Positions 12,501 through 24,762 of a stretch of 64,000 nucleotides of DNA are shown here, piece after piece. The position numbers and the translations under genes are program-made. The DNA lies in assembly GCF_043641665.1 (NCBI RefSeq), contig NC_092193.1, positions 1,681,001 through 1,745,000 of the forward strand, given 5' to 3'. The notes beneath the pieces are model-generated. The model saw nothing but the letters and a program-made list of their open reading frames with translations. It made no database searches and was not told where the DNA came from. Within the stretch, counting starts at the first letter, position 1. Each line of letters begins with the position of its first letter. Source of the DNA: Enoplosus armatus. Its lineage: Eukaryota; Chordata; Actinopteri; Centrarchiformes; Enoplosidae.

Positions 12501-15500
12501 ATGAAGCGTATAATCCTATGAATGGATATTATAGCACCACATGTTTGGACTAAAATGCACTGACTGTACATTAACAAGACTGTGTTCTGGGTTCATGCAC
12601 ATCATGCACTACTTTTTCCTTTCCGAGATGAGGCGTTAAAGTCTGAAGATGTGAAGCCTGAATGAGCTGTTAACAACTCTTAACAAGGCTTTCAAAATTG
12701 CTTTAAAATAAATGCGTTATTGGCGCTCGGCGGAGTAAGACAAGGGAATCAGTGGGTGATCAGACTTCTTAAATGTGTCTGTAGGTATGTATGTATGTAA
12801 GTACATCATATGTTTCCTTTGTAATAAATTGATCAATGGGTACAGTTTATTGTGCATAACTAAAAAAGGTTTTAAGGTCTATCGCTGTCTCCAAACTCCT
12901 AAAAGTTTAGATTTATTAACTTAAAATTAATATTTACATCCGGACATAATGCACAGAAGCTGTTTCTTTGTGTCAGATGCTCTACGTGTCTTACAGGGTT
13001 AGGTTCAGGTTCAGGTTCAGGCTCTCTGAACTGATCTTATCTCTCACTGTAATGTGTTTTTAACGTGTTTTTAACGTGTTTTGCAGTTTCCAGCATTAGA
13101 AGTTTAGAAAGCAACATGTTCAGGAGAAGATTCTGCTACTGTGTCACAAATGAGACCAACGATCTAACCGGTAACCAGATATTTGATCTAATTTTGAGTA
13201 TTAATTCTGTAAATGTTTCAGTTCAAATCTCTTTCACCTGATTTTTTTTTCACCAGACTTTACGGCCATACTGTTGGACGTGATGGGAAACTCAACAAGT
13301 TACCTGCATGAGCTCTTTAAATCGGCCTCCATATTATCAGGTGGGTGGATGCAAATTGAAAAAAACCCCAAAACGGTCCATAATGTGATGTACTTACAGT
13401 GTGTTATGTGTTTCTGTGTCTCAGTAAGCCAGAGGAACAACTCCGACTGTATTTACATCTGTGTGATGGCAGGAAAGACGGGTAAGTAGAGCTCACTGGG
13501 TCTGTTCTACTGACTTCTATTGAAATTCAGATCAGTTTATTCTACAAAACTTTATTGGAGAGATGTTACTATAATATTAAATACTGTGTTCTTGTTTGGA
13601 AGCTGTAGATTTGGTGGTGGTTGCTTAAAAACCTCTGATTTTAGTTCGAAACAGTTTCCAAAGTAGTTTGAGTTGATGTTTTTATTGGGGTTTAGTTGTA
13701 ATGGGATACTTTGATATTGTTGTGACAAGGTTTGGTCCTCATTTGGACTGATGTTGAAATGTTGAAATGCTCAGCATAGTCTGGATTTTATAGAAAGACA
13801 TTTTACCTGAATCATTCTTTATGTCAGTTGGTTGGTGATTATAATTTCATTATCTGTGAGTTTGATAGCATTTCAATGAATCTGAATCTAGTAACAAATA
13901 AATAAATTCAAATATACCCAAAGAACTAAAACTCAGATTATTAATAAATAATATTTGCTATTTAGCTAAATGACTGGTTGAATGTTTTGTTCAAGAGAGG
14001 ATATTTAAGAGTTAATGAAGGATCTGAAAACTGACTGAAGTTACAAAGGTGCTTACAGATGTTAGACATCCAGTTTAAATGTCTTTTCAGGAAGTGAGAA
14101 ACTGGTTTGACTGGGAATGTGATGTGATGTGTGTGTTTCGTCCAGGCAGAGAGGTGCCGGAGCTGTGGGAGGTCGACTCCATCACCCCCCTCTTCAACCA
14201 GACCATCGTGGAAGGACCACACAGAGGTTTGTCGTTTACTGACAAAAACCACCAGGTGGCAGCATCCACTTCTGCTTTACTTCACACTCACAGACTGCAC
14301 TGCACATATACAGTACACGGCAACACAGCTATGCACCTGGTGTATTTATTATTTATATGTACTTTGCACCACTCATAGTTGTGCAGCATCAGAAGTTTGG
14401 AGATGGAGGACAGAGAGCACACTACAAAGCTGCCCGAGCACTTTGGGGACTCTGGGCTCCAGGATGAGGCCTGTTATCTACACTTACGTTGTTGTTATCT
14501 TCCCTTGGGGCTCGAAACTTCTACTCTTACGCTGTCAGGAAGAAAAAGGGAGACTTTAGAGATACAAGAAACCCAGCGTGGCAGAAAGAGCCGGAAGGGC
14601 TCACCGCTGCGAAGCTAGCAGAGCCAACTGACAAAGCTAACGTTAGCTCGACACAGCTGACCTGCATCTTCATGAGCTAATTCCTTCTTGATGTGGATGT
14701 AAACTGGGAAGTTTTTAAATTGCATCTCACAAAGTAACGTTTGTTAGTTTAGCTAGCTAGCACCATCAGCCGTTTCCCTCTGTAGGCTTCACTGAAACTG
14801 ATCACACAGCTTTTATTTCTCCATGGATGCAGGTGTGAATGAAACCCAGTCACACCTGTAATTGTCAGTTATGTTTAATATGAGGTTATATAGCAGTTCA
14901 TGTTAGCCTGTGATTCTGTAGTGACTTCCTGTTTAGCTCATAGTTCCTTCTAACGTCAAAACTATGTTTTGACTTGATGTTGAAGAAGAATTTAAGGACT
15001 TTATGTACAAATTTAGAGATTTGTGGTGCAACAAGACCCTGTTTTGGATCATTTTTCCACGGTGTTCACTCCCTCCTTTCTTGCCTTTTACTGAACATTT
15101 CTTCTTCGTTGTCAAGTAGGTAACGTCTCCTCCATCAGACTCCCTGTTGGTGAGTAACTGGGCTCCTTTTTATAAAGCTCATTCAAGCAACTGTTGTCGT
15201 CTTCGGGACTCTTAAGAGCCATTCAACTCTTGTTTCCAATGATCTATTTTAAACCTCAGAATGGCACCAACTTCCCACGAATCTGAGTCACATCTCTCCA
15301 TCTGGGATGAGCTCCATGTTAACCAGCAGGGTCTCTACCGCGCATGGTGAGTCTCTGCAGGAGGCCAGTGTTCATGTTTGGTTCATTTTATTTATGACAC
15401 TTTCTGTTTAATCCAAAACGTTGGTCCTGCGAGACTCGTGCACTCATTTAGAGCTTTTGCATCCAAAGACAGCAGCCTTCCAGTTTTACTACGATTGTGG

Positions 15501-18500
15501 TTTGAAGGCAAAGTTCTTTATCTTTGAGTCCTGAGAACAAAATCTAAAGGCTATTGTGAACAAAAGACAGACTGAAGAAAACTGAAAGGCATAAACAGTA
15601 AATTTACTCACTGCACACTTTTTTATTTTACTCTGTAAATGAGTGATGGTTTCCTATTAATAACTGAGTTTTCTGGAAACTCAAGAACTCCATTTACAAA
15701 GTTAAATATTCATCATCCTTTCATTAATTTAGAATTATAACGTTATTCTTTGTATGCATACAAATTATCATGAATATTTTCTGTGCAACACCCCTATATA
15801 CTTTAAATTAATGTAAAATTCTGCTTACTCTGGGGAGGAAATGCAACTATTTTCACTATCAATTACTTGTTTTTAATTAACTGTTTAGTCCATGAAATGT
15901 TTCAAAATAGTTAAAAATACTCAATTTCAATGTCTTCAAATGTCACCTGTCCAAAAGCCAAAGATGAACTTATTAAATAATTAACCTTTTGTTTCAGCAT
16001 TAGTTGATTAGCAGTAAATCATTCAGTTGTCTTCAATTGTCAGACAGTAAAGCGAACTGTGATCTTTCCTCCTTGTCTGTGTTTGATTCTTTAGTTTCAC
16101 CAACAACTATGGATGAGATCGCCGCTACAACAGCAAAAATCATCACTTTCCAGCCGCTGGCAACAGCTCCACAACCTACAACCGTCCCGCCACAAAGTCA
16201 AACTGCAGCGGACAGACCGGAGACGACACAAAGAGTCACTACGCAGGAAGTAGCAACACAAGCAGTGACGACAAAAGCTGCAGAAAAACCAACCGCAACC
16301 TTACAACCAACCACCACCGCCCTGCAAGTCACCACTGCTTCTGCCACAACAGCTGCAAGTACAACCCAACTGACCACAGCACTGTCGCCAGTTATTAGTC
16401 TGACCCGGCTGACCACAGCAGCACACCTGCCCAGTACAACAACCCAGCACACGACTTCCACGGCTCATCCAACAAGGCTTTCACCTGTCCGACCTACGGT
16501 GGCTACAAGGACTACAGGGCCTCTTAGCAGGAGAACTACCAAACCCAGCAAGTCTGTGGAAACTGAAAAACCAGGTAAAGATTTCTCTGAAATCGATGCT
16601 GACAGTTCACACGTGGCCCTCTCCTCCTTTCCAAAGTCTTTACTTTGTCTTTGCACACAAATAGCAGAACTATTTTTGTGTGTAATGATTACTTCTTCCC
16701 TGAAGTCTCTAAAGCAGCTGAAGGAGTTTCTACCGTCCTTCTGCTAATCTTCTCTAATCAGGAAACACCAACACAAAGATCAGGAAACACCAACACAAAG
16801 ATGAAGTGGAGACGAGATACAAAGTCAGACACCACTCCCTCAGAGGTTTTGCGGTGCTATAACATCGTCACGCTTCACGGTCTTTATTCACATTCACACT
16901 ACGAGAGGTCGCTTGTCGGAAAACCTTAATAGACGTCCTTTCAAAGGTTCCACTTGAGAACCTGTCGGGTTGTTTTTCTGGAGAGGACGTCATTGTCACA
17001 CTCATGCGTTCTGTTCTCTAAAGCAAAATCGTGATAAATGACCCCGAAGACTCTGAAGATATAAAAATGCCATTTGAGAGACGCAGCTTTAAGTATTCAA
17101 GACAAACGATTGGAGCTGTTCTCGTGAACACCCTGTTGGCTGCAGTCATGAGGTTGATCTGCTCTGCTGTGCAGGAACAGTTTGACCTGCTCTCACAAAA
17201 CAACTGTAATCACATCAAATCCATCCGCTGTCATTTCTGGACGCACCAACAGCTACTGATTCAATTTCAGCCCGGGGAAAGCTGTGTGTTATATGTGTGT
17301 GTGTTGGAGCATGGGAGGGGGAGAGAGAGCCATGCAGCAGGCTAAGATAGTAACTATGGTAACGCAGGCGCAGCCCCCTTTTATGTGAAAGCTTTGATGG
17401 TTTTAAGCTGCAAAGGTTAAAAGCAAATTAAGGCCAAATATTCAGCGTTTATCTGTCTGCTTCATGATCAGTGAGCCTGTCAGGAGGCAGAGGAGGGGAA
17501 AGAGGAAGGAGCTGAGGTACAAAAAACAACAACAACACAATCTGTGACGGGAACAATCAAAGAGGCAAAATGAATCCTTACATTATGTAACACAGCAGCC
17601 TCCACCTTTAGAAACATCAGTAGGGTGGAAGGAAAAGGGTGGAGTCCAGTTTTATTAATGTTTATGTTTCAGGGTATTTTGCGTGCTAAAAATTATAATT
17701 ACGTTCTATATGAAAACACTTCGTTAGGGAACTTTGATATCATCCAGATTTGAAGGGAATTTATTTTGCTTTGTCAGTGGAGAGAAAAACTACACATCAA
17801 ATATTTCATGGCCCCTGATATCCAAGACAAAATCATATAATCCCCCCTGATTTAAATCTGATTTAAATCTGATTTAAATCTGATTTAAATCAGCCTTTCC
17901 AACACAATGATACAAACCAAGACTGACCCAACACTTGCAACATGAAACACAAACTGACCCCAGAAATAAGCCTACAGGTTGTATTTTTGACATTGCTTTT
18001 AAGGTTTTGTTCCATTTTTATTGATTGCTTTATTGATTCTGTTTTCACATGCATCACTTATGTCCGGCCGTTGATTCATTGATTAATAGATTGTATTGAA
18101 TTATAATATAGTGGCCATATGTGTCAGTGTGTCTGTGTGTGTGTTGCTGTTGTCGTGGCAGGATGTCTGTCACGTTTTGTCCGCTGTGACCCGTCTGACT
18201 TGTGTCTCTTTTGTTACACGTCACTGTGCAGAACCAGTTCGCTCTGTGGGGATTAATACAGATATCTAAATCATCTCAGATCTAATCTCTAACAAGTAAA
18301 CTGCGTTATCTTGTGTCCTTATTCTCATCCAAATGACGTATTTGAGTTGATGTTGGAGTTAACATCAACCCCCGTCACCAGTAAATACTGAAGATACACA
18401 TCATTTAATATATGTATATTTTTTCCCAGCAGAACCAGTAGATGGCAGCAACATCTCGCTGTAGAAACCGCAGCTGCTCCCCCACTGAGTTCTGCCTAGC

Positions 18501-21500
18501 AACAAACAGAAGGCCGGAGCATCCTGTGCAATTTGTCACCGAGTCATTAGTGTGCAGTAAAATGAGCATTTGTTGCCCAGCTGCACATCTCTGCACTGTG
18601 TCACACACACACACACACACACCCACCAGTGGCAAGAAGCTTTGGTTCATAGCCATGAACGGCTGGTCTGTGTCAGCTCTGTGCACTCTGCAGATCACTT
18701 CAGGTCAAGGTTTTGCTGCTTTCTGTGTTCAAATGGAAATAGCTGCAGGTTTTCAAGGGCTGTTGCTGAAGCTGCCGAAACAAGCGCAGGCGCATGTATC
18801 TGTGGTGCAGCGCAGAGTACCACTAACTCAATGCAAGTTAAAGAAATCACATACTCATCAATGATGATATAAACAAAAGGATACACATATGAAAGCGTTA
18901 ACTGTTGAGTCTCATTTAAGATATTTAGATATAAAAACAATCACGCAGCTTTGCCTTGTGATGCGCAGCTGCTTTGAGTTTTGTTGTCGGTCACGAGGTT
19001 GATCAGTTTAACACTTCCAGACTGAAATATCAGCTACTATGAACAACTATTGGAAGGGTTGACATGAAATGCTGGTCCCCACAGGATGCATCCTAAGGAC
19101 TTCGGAGAGCCCCTGACTTTTCATCCAGCGCCGCCATCAGGCTGAAAACCGCAGCCTCAGCTATGCTTTGGCTTTCGTGCCAATTAGCAAATGTTAGCAG
19201 TTTAACGCACAAAATAAGATAGTGAAGATTGTCATTGGGAGGATCGCCTTAGCATGGTGATGTTAGCATTTAGCTCAAGCCACGTCTGTGCCTGAGTGTT
19301 CACACCTTTAGATGACATAAGATGGTTGTCTAAATCCATTCAGTTTGGGTTTAATTACCTTGACCAGGTGGCAGAGTTGGAAACAGCAGATCGTAGCTTT
19401 GAAAAAAAGTTTCAAAAGCTATTTACAAGTCGGAAACTGGTAATTATATAGATTATTGATGCAGATCAACTGGGTTTAACTTTAGTCTTGTGTTTTTTTC
19501 TATGTTGTGTTGAAACGATAAAACTAGCCAAATGTGGCCCGCATCATTTTTACCCATCAGAGTCTGTTTACTGGTCTTAGTGAGTAACGGCTCAATGCTA
19601 CATTAGCTGCTACTAGCACAACACACCTGAATCTCTGACTGAACTGTCTGCAGTTGAGTTGCATTGTGGGTGCCAGGTTTGGACAGGAAAGAAGAATGTG
19701 TGGAATAAAAAACAGACGACATCTGTACTTCTGCTGCTTTCATTTTGCTCCTTTTTTTAAACTCTCCATCGCGACGATGACGATGTTATCGGAGAGCAGT
19801 GCTGAATCTGAGGAGGTCTCTTTGAAGGCTGTTAAAACATGTGATTGTCTGTCAGGGACTAAAAGTTGACATGAATTTACACGAGGTCTGAGTGTAATCA
19901 TGCTGAACTGACACTGATGAGTTGTGGAAAGGGAAAGAAACAAACCAAGGATTTGAGCATAAAGACTAGCGTCTTAAATTTCCAAACGAAGCATTTTTGT
20001 TTCTTTTAAGGATGGTTTTTGAAAAGGGTCCTGCTCTGGATATCACCACGATAAGGGCTGCAAAATAACTGCAGAATCTGTAGAAGTGTCTAATTAAAAT
20101 TCACATTTGAATATGCATTGTTATGTTAATTAGCAGCGTGTGTACCTGCAATGCATTAATTATGATTAGAGTGCATCAGCACCAGTGATTCCTGTAATGG
20201 GAATTTAAGTACTGAAATGACATTTTGCAAAATGAATACAATGAGAGAAATTGAAGGATGGATATGAGGATGATTTATTCTGTACATGAAATCTCTAAAT
20301 CACCACTGTGGGCTTTCAGAGGTTAATTTCATGTCTTTGTTTTATTATTTTATGTGCGAGCCTACCTGTGCGATCATATTTTGTCTTTGTGTTAACTTCT
20401 TAATCACTTTGCCAGAGCAGGCGAAGTAATCAAGCAGGACGTGAACCAGTAGAGGTTTAAACAGAGCTGGTCTGTGACTGACGTGACCTCTCACTCTGTC
20501 TGTTGAGAGGTTGTCCTTGGAGAAGGCCGGAGCTGACGGACGTCTCGGTCTCCAGCAGCACGACGACCGTCAGCGCTCACAAGCTGCAGCCCTGCGTCCT
20601 CGAGCTCTGCAAGTTCTTCTCTCAGTGCCTCTGCAGACCCTTCAGCCACAAGACACGCATGAAAAGGTTTTCACGCCTGCAAATTGCACTTTCAACATTA
20701 AAATGGCACTGCTGCAGATTTGGGATTTAATTATTCTGATGTTGGAGGAGTTGAGTGAGAAAGAAGGAAGTAGAACGAGAAGAAGCTGATTAACAGATTT
20801 ACCCCCATTGAGAGTTTCACCTGTTCGGAGCTAGAAAACATGGACATGGGTGGAAATGGACAATCCTAACAAACGTAATGAAACAAACCTCACAATCATC
20901 ACCTCTGAACTCTAGTGATGGGTCTCAAATGTCAGCACTGAACCCAAGTTATTCTTTTCTTTCATATCTTACTTGGAGGAACATAAACATGTTTCTCTAC
21001 AAAATCAGGGAGTTTCTGGTCAAGCCGTTTCTACATTTCAGTCAGTGCAAGGTCACCATCATCAGGTGTTTCAGCCGCGCGGTAAAAGACATTAAATATC
21101 TGCACACACATTACTTAGTTGGTTTTAAATGTTAAATCTGCTCCCAGCTTAACTTATGTAAAAAATATGTCGATCCCATCTACATGTTGAAATGTAGTCA
21201 TTTAAATACTGTTAACCAACAATTATATGTAACCTAGGCATTTAAAAAACTTCATCTTTACCCTCAAATTTAGCCCAGTTTTAACCCAGATGTCTTGGTG
21301 TCTTTTGACCCACAAATCAGCATTTTATTGCAGCCCTTTGGGACCCTTCTTTTTATCTAGCTGATAGCTAATTAGCTAATCAACTGTATGCATGTACAGC
21401 TGAAAAAAGGGATGCTTTTTGTGAGTCTTGAGCTGATTTTGAAACAGGCTTCTGTTGACGTGAGGGTCATCTGTTTAGAGAAATCTTCTTGTCTTGCAGA

Positions 21501-23425
21501 TACTGTGACGACAGCCACGTCTGGTATGAAACGCACACGTCTGAAGTGTGTCGCCGGGTCAGGAGAGTCTCCTTCTCCAGAAGTAAGTGGACCTTAGAGG
21601 ACGGTGCGATCGGTCGATAGCAGCCGAGGTGACGAACGTAGCGACTCTGAGAGCGCTGTCAGAGCAAATCCTCATCACCTGCATGGCTCTGCTTACACTG
21701 GAGTCGCTCCATTTTTTTAAGTGAAGCTTTATCGAGACTTCACAGATCAATGAGCTTCCTCAGAGCTCCGGGCTTCGGCCTTAAGAGACGATCTGCTGTA
21801 AAAACCAATAAGTCCAGACCTCAAGTGACAGATTGTATCTATACACTGTACAGCTATATCCATGCATTGTCTTTTACTACTACTAATATAGTAAAAGCAA
21901 GACAGGTAATAAAGAAAAAGAACAACATTGATCATAGTGACCACTGATCCACTAGCTTATGTCAGTTAAAGGAGTAGTTTTAGAGAGATCCTGCAAACAG
22001 ACAAATGGGACAGTAAACACAAGCTCCTCAGATGAGCAGGTGATACATACATTCGACATACAGGCTAATTTGTTGCTCAGTGCTTTAAAAATATCAAAAA
22101 ATAACTGAGAAATGTCCATCTTTTAAAAGTAAGTCATGACCATGAATCAGAAATAATTGGGGCGCACACTTCATCCTTCACCTGTACTGATGGGGACGCG
22201 TCAGCCACGTTGCTGGGAGTCGGTATCAGAGCTCATTACAGCAGCAGCTCTGCAGGAGCCTCCGAGCCGCAGCCATGAATCCTCTGAGCTAATGGGCTCG
22301 AGAGGTCGCGGCGAGAGCCGCCTCTCTCACAGCTTCTGACACGCTGATCATCCAGCGCTGATCCACCGCCGGGCCAGAGAGGACTCACACGGTGTCATAT
22401 CAGTCCTCTCTCCGGCTCTAATTAGACCTCAGTGTGTATTTTTAGACTCAGTTTTGGAAGAATTCGATTTGAAATTGACATGAAATAGCAGTAAGTAAAA
22501 GAAATCAGTCAGAGCTCACGTCCCGTCACCAAAGCTTTTCATTTCATATCAGAAAAGGTTTCTCTGTTGCAGAGAAAACACAACTTAAACCTACAGAATA
22601 TGAGGGTTTTTTTAAATTTCAAGTCAGTCAATTCAGATTCACGATCACTAAGTTGTTGATATTTACATCCGTCTGGAGTTCCAATTAACAATTATTTTAA
22701 TTATCGACTATTTCTTTGAATAATCATGTCGTCTATAAATGTCAGAAATAGAGAAAAAGGCCCCTTCCTTTTCCTAGAGCCTGAGTTGACGTCTTCAAAT
22801 GTCTTATTTTGTCTGACCGACTTAGACTTAGACAACTTAAGATATTGAATTGGTTGATACATGATTTACTGATCAATTGATTATCAAAATAGTTGGACCC
22901 TACAAGAGGTGCGACCTATTCGACAGTCTTGGTTGGAACGGCTCTCGGAAAAGAGAATAATAAAAGAAAATAAAAGTAAAGTATTGTTCAGGAGTTTTTA
23001 AACCATTTACGTTGTTTTAAAGTGTGTTTTTATGGTGAGGTTAGTTTCACCTGTCAGTTAACTGCTGACAGCCTGAAGCATCAGTCATGTTACTATGGTT
23101 ACCTGCAGCTTAATATACCACTTATATAATGTATATTATAAACAACCTTTTACTATAAGCACCTTGAGCAGAAAGCTGCAGCAGGTGTTTATTAAAAGTT
23201 GTAATAATTAAAGAGTTTTATTGAAAATCAAAGTAACAAAAATGTGGATGAAATGACTTGAAATCTTGGATTACAGCTTGTCAGTTAAGATAAAGCCTTT
23301 ATATTGATGAACACCACAGCTGGCGGGAGAATCTGTCTCCAGTGTCGGTGACCTGGTTGTAACCCCCTCCTCCCTCCACAGATCTGAAACAGAGATGCCT
23401 GACAAAGATGTGCAATAAACTGTGA
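9418..23425 (+). CDS. hhla1: hhla1 gene (HERV-H LTR-associating 1 orthologue), spliced CDS
   Basis: Join 9418-9508, 10027-10083, 11077-11157, 11560-11631, 12271-12354, 13087-13170, 13257-13340, 13425-13481, 14146-14226, 15120-15149, 15260-15346, 16095-16574, 20510-20666, 21500-21582, 23382-23425. This gives about 523 residues, close to the mammalian length of around 530 as I remember it. Residues 1-30 form a signal peptide. Residues 101-205 (LFSLLSVTSYSS, FCYCVTNETNDLTDFTA, DCIYICVMAG) are what I recognise as the conserved HHLA1 core. Seven or more N-glycosylation sequons follow. Residues 270-429 are Thr-rich and mucin-like, and the C-terminus is rich in Cys. The protein is probably a secreted, heavily glycosylated factor of unknown function. 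Every intron has GT-AG ends, and all but one of the internal junctions are phase 1. oc90 follows in the same orientation. The gene is named for a primate retroviral LTR, but nothing retroviral is seen here. Confidence 0.9.
10027..10083 (+). CDS. hhla1: hhla1 exon 2
   Basis: Short charged exon reading APRDRRQDETHKRDILDSTG, phase 1 at both ends. It contains basic sites (DRR, HKR) just after the signal peptide that could be processed by a furin-like protease (inference). Confidence 0.75.
11077..11157 (+). CDS. hhla1: hhla1 exon 3
   Basis: Encodes EIPAEHIDPAAIDLTPLVNT followed by LINTSQSG, with one NTS sequon. It opens the conserved region and is phase 1 at both ends. Confidence 0.85.
11560..11631 (+). 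CDS. hhla1: hhla1 exon 4, Gly/Pro linker
   Basis: Encodes a low-complexity linker (GLSGGSAGPPKPNPNAV, then LDSTRDQ). As I remember the mammalian protein, exons 3 and 5 are adjacent, so this exon may be fish-specific or optional. Phase 1 at both ends, so it can be skipped. Confidence 0.65.
12271..12354 (+). CDS. hhla1: hhla1 exon 5, conserved core
   Basis: Encodes GSRQLFSLLSVTSYSSLALH then KLTLLVYN. This hydrophobic segment is one of the clearest matches to HHLA1. The exon is 84 nt with a GTAAAT donor. Confidence 0.9.
13087..13170 (+). CDS. hhla1: hhla1 exon 6, conserved core
   Basis: Encodes ISSIRSLESNMFRRRFCYCV then TNETNDLT. It has the C-Y-C pair and an NET sequon. 84 nt, the same length and phase as exons 5 and 7. 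Confidence 0.9.
13257..13340 (+). CDS. hhla1: hhla1 exon 7, conserved core
   Basis: Encodes DFTAILLDVMGNSTSYLHEL then FKSASILS, with an NST sequon. 84 nt, phase 1 at both ends. Confidence 0.92.
13425..13481 (+). CDS. hhla1: hhla1 exon 8, conserved core
   Basis: Encodes VSQRNNSDCIYICVMAGKTG, with an NNS sequon and two Cys. The CIYICVMAG block is a strong family match. Confidence 0.92.
14146..14226 (+). CDS. hhla1: hhla1 exon 9
   Basis: Encodes REVPELWEVDSITPLFNQTI then VEGPHR, with an NQT sequon. Phase 1 at both ends. Confidence 0.88.
15120..15149 (+). CDS. hhla1: hhla1 exon 10, 30-nt small exon
   Basis: A 30-nt exon reading NVSSIRLPV after the split codon, with an NVS sequon. The acceptor is GTCAAGTAG and the donor GTGAGT. 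It was placed because this start keeps phase 1 with both neighbours. A second acceptor at 15138 would give an 11-nt exon and break the frame. Confidence 0.68.
15260..15346 (+). CDS. hhla1: hhla1 exon 11
   Basis: Encodes EWHQLPTNLSHISPSGMSSM then LTSRVSTAH, with an NLS sequon. Phase 1 at both ends, GTGAGT donor. Confidence 0.82.
15855..15965 (-). repeat. weak remnant of AT-rich teleost repeat
   Basis: Has the GTCTTCAAATGTCACCTGTC block seen in the copy at 22675-22910, surrounded by AT-rich sequence. Too degenerate to set its ends. Confidence 0.35.
16095..16574 (+). CDS. hhla1: hhla1 exon 12, Thr-rich mucin-like exon
   Basis: The largest hhla1 exon (480 nt). It encodes about 160 residues dominated by Thr, Ala, Pro and Ser, for example STTTQHTTSTAHPTRLSPV, with almost no aromatic residues. 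This is a dense O-glycosylation substrate, expected to be an extended stalk. Phase 1 at both ends. Confidence 0.88.
16762..16845 (+). CDS. hhla1: possible extra hhla1 exon
   Basis: An 84-nt open segment with AG before and GT after (GAG/GTTTTG), phase 1 at both ends, so it would fit between exons 12 and 13. It encodes a basic, His-rich peptide (KIRKHQHKDEVETRY). It holds an imperfect tandem copy of about 20 bp, and I do not recognise it from HHLA1. It is left out of the main model. Confidence 0.3.
17847..17891. repeat. four tandem copies of palindromic 11-mer
   Basis: CTGATTTAAAT is repeated four times without change. Each unit carries GATTTAAATC, which is its own reverse complement, so the array is a row of identical palindromes. 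Confidence 0.95.
18602..18622. repeat. (CA)n microsatellite
   Basis: About ten CA dinucleotides in the hhla1 intron. Confidence 0.95.
19005..19300 (+). repeat. teleost dispersed repeat ('TTAGCATTTAGCTCAA' type)
   Basis: Contains landmarks I associate with a repeat common in percomorphs: CCCCTGACTTTTCATCCAGC, GCCAATTAGCAAATGTTAGC and GATGTTAGCATTTAGCTCAA. It is degenerate and non-coding, and lies in the large hhla1 intron. Confidence 0.6.
20510..20666 (+). CDS. hhla1: hhla1 exon 13, Cys-rich
   Basis: Encodes CPWRRPELTDVSVSSSTTTV, then KLQPCVLELCKFFSQCLCRP. The C-x5-C-x5-C-x-C pattern matches the Cys-rich C-terminal part of HHLA1 as I remember it. The acceptor is a poor TTGAGAG, but it is the only one in phase. 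The exon changes phase from 1 to 2. Confidence 0.82.
21500..21582 (+). CDS. hhla1: hhla1 exon 14
   Basis: Encodes RYCDDSHVWYETHTSEVCRR then VRRVSFSR. Acceptor TCTTGCAG, donor GTAAGT; ends in phase 1. The phase at this donor would also allow in-frame joining to oc90 exon 2 at 27306. Confidence 0.85.
22675..22910 (-). repeat. AT-rich teleost repeat, reverse copy
   Basis: Carries GACGTCTTCAAATGTCTTAT followed by TTGTCTGACCGAC. This is the reverse complement of the block at 60872-60910, flanked by ATTATCGACTA- and GATCAATTGATTATC-like arms. It is a non-autonomous element in the last hhla1 intron. Confidence 0.6.
23382..23425 (+). CDS. hhla1: hhla1 exon 15: C-terminus and stop
   Basis: Encodes NLKQRCLTKMCNKL then TGA. 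The acceptor is a strong CTCCCTCCACAG. Basic, with two further Cys. The sequence reading NK plus L contains AATAAA at 23414-23419, inside the coding sequence just before the stop. Confidence 0.88.
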
Positions 23426-23843
23426 CCAGAGTGGAAGCAGAGAGAGACAAAGGGCTGTTTGTCATCACAGGAAGTGACTGAAACTACAAACTACAGCTGA
23501 GTACACCTCTGGAACATCTGGAGAGTGTATGGAAACACAATCTGCTGATTTCTAAATCTGGATGGGTTTGAAACGCTGAACATTTCCATACAAAAGTACA
23601 ACTTTTACACGTGTCATATGTCATATTTTGACATTTATCATTATAATGTACCAAATGATTTGATCTAGTTTTTAGGGCCAAGAAGTCTAAATGTACCAAC
23701 ATCTGGAGTCCTGAAACTGAAACTGTGCAAGAACTCTATTCATGAAAGTCCAAGCTCTCAAATCAACAGATCATTTTAAGGTTCAGAAAACAAAGTCTGG
23801 AATTTGAAAATATGTAGAAATTGTGTTTTTTTTTTGTGTGTCA

Positions 23844-23849
23844 AATAAA
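23844..23849 (+). terminator. hhla1: candidate hhla1 poly(A) signal AATAAA
   Basis: Canonical hexamer about 420 nt after the hhla1 stop. Chosen on position alone. Confidence 0.4.
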
Positions 23850-24744
23850 AACAAAATCTGGCTAATTTTCCCAGCTGCCCCGGCTCCGTCTCTCTGATGC
23901 TCCCTTTCAATCAGGTCGACACCCGATCGCCGATGACCGCCACATATCCACTGATAACACTCTTCAGTTTCAGTCGTCAACCGAAGAGTGAAACATTGCA
24001 GCTTTCAAAATTCCCTTTTTGTAAATTTTCATCATCAAATGCTGACAGGACTTATTTTAACCTTTTACCTTTTAATGGGTGTCAGGAATTTGACTGTTTG
24101 ATTTGTCATGTTGTTTCAGCACTCGTGACTCCCGCTTGTAATGTTTGGAGCCCTGTTTGTCCTCAGAAGTGTGTTTTTTGAGGCTTGTTCTCTTCCCACA
24201 TTACAGAATTGTTAAGTGTTTGAGGATAAAGATCAAGAAATTTAAACTCTCACTTGTCAAAATGATGATTATCTAAAGTCAACACATGTAGATGACCTGA
24301 GCTTAGATTCTCCTGATTGTCTGTAGATAATTAAATAGATCCTTCATTAAATAGATAATAGATACTTGAAATATATTGTATGTGTCTTCACCTTTACATG
24401 TTTCATGTTACCGCCCATCCCCACAGCATGCACCTGTCCCACACAATGCCCCACTATCAGCACCCCCTGTTATAAAACCCACAGCTCCTCTACTCCACTG
24501 ACCCCTCCCTGCAGGTAGTCATTGATCTGAACTCCTGGGAGGATCAGATAAGACCAGGATGACCCCCGGGTCACAGATCCAGCCCCCCGTGGGACAAAGA
24601 CCACTCTGTGGGTCCCCCTGTCAGGACCCACCTCCGTTAAAGCCTCAAATACCTGCACAGGAAACAAACCACTCTGCTCTCCTAATCTCCTGCTCAGGTG
24701 TCACCTGATAGCCAATAAGGCCTGAACTGAAGGGGCTAAAGGTG

Positions 24745-24762
24745 CCCCCCCCCCCCCCCCCC
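24745..24762. repeat. poly-C run (18 C)
   Basis: Uninterrupted run of 18 C on the + strand. Length is likely to be variable and error-prone in sequencing. Confidence 0.9.

Larger units (their letters stand above)
16846..20509 (+). other. large hhla1 intron, non-coding
   Basis: The longest hhla1 intron. It holds the GATTTAAATC tandem repeat, a (CA)n tract and a teleost dispersed repeat; I see no further exon. Confidence 0.6.
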
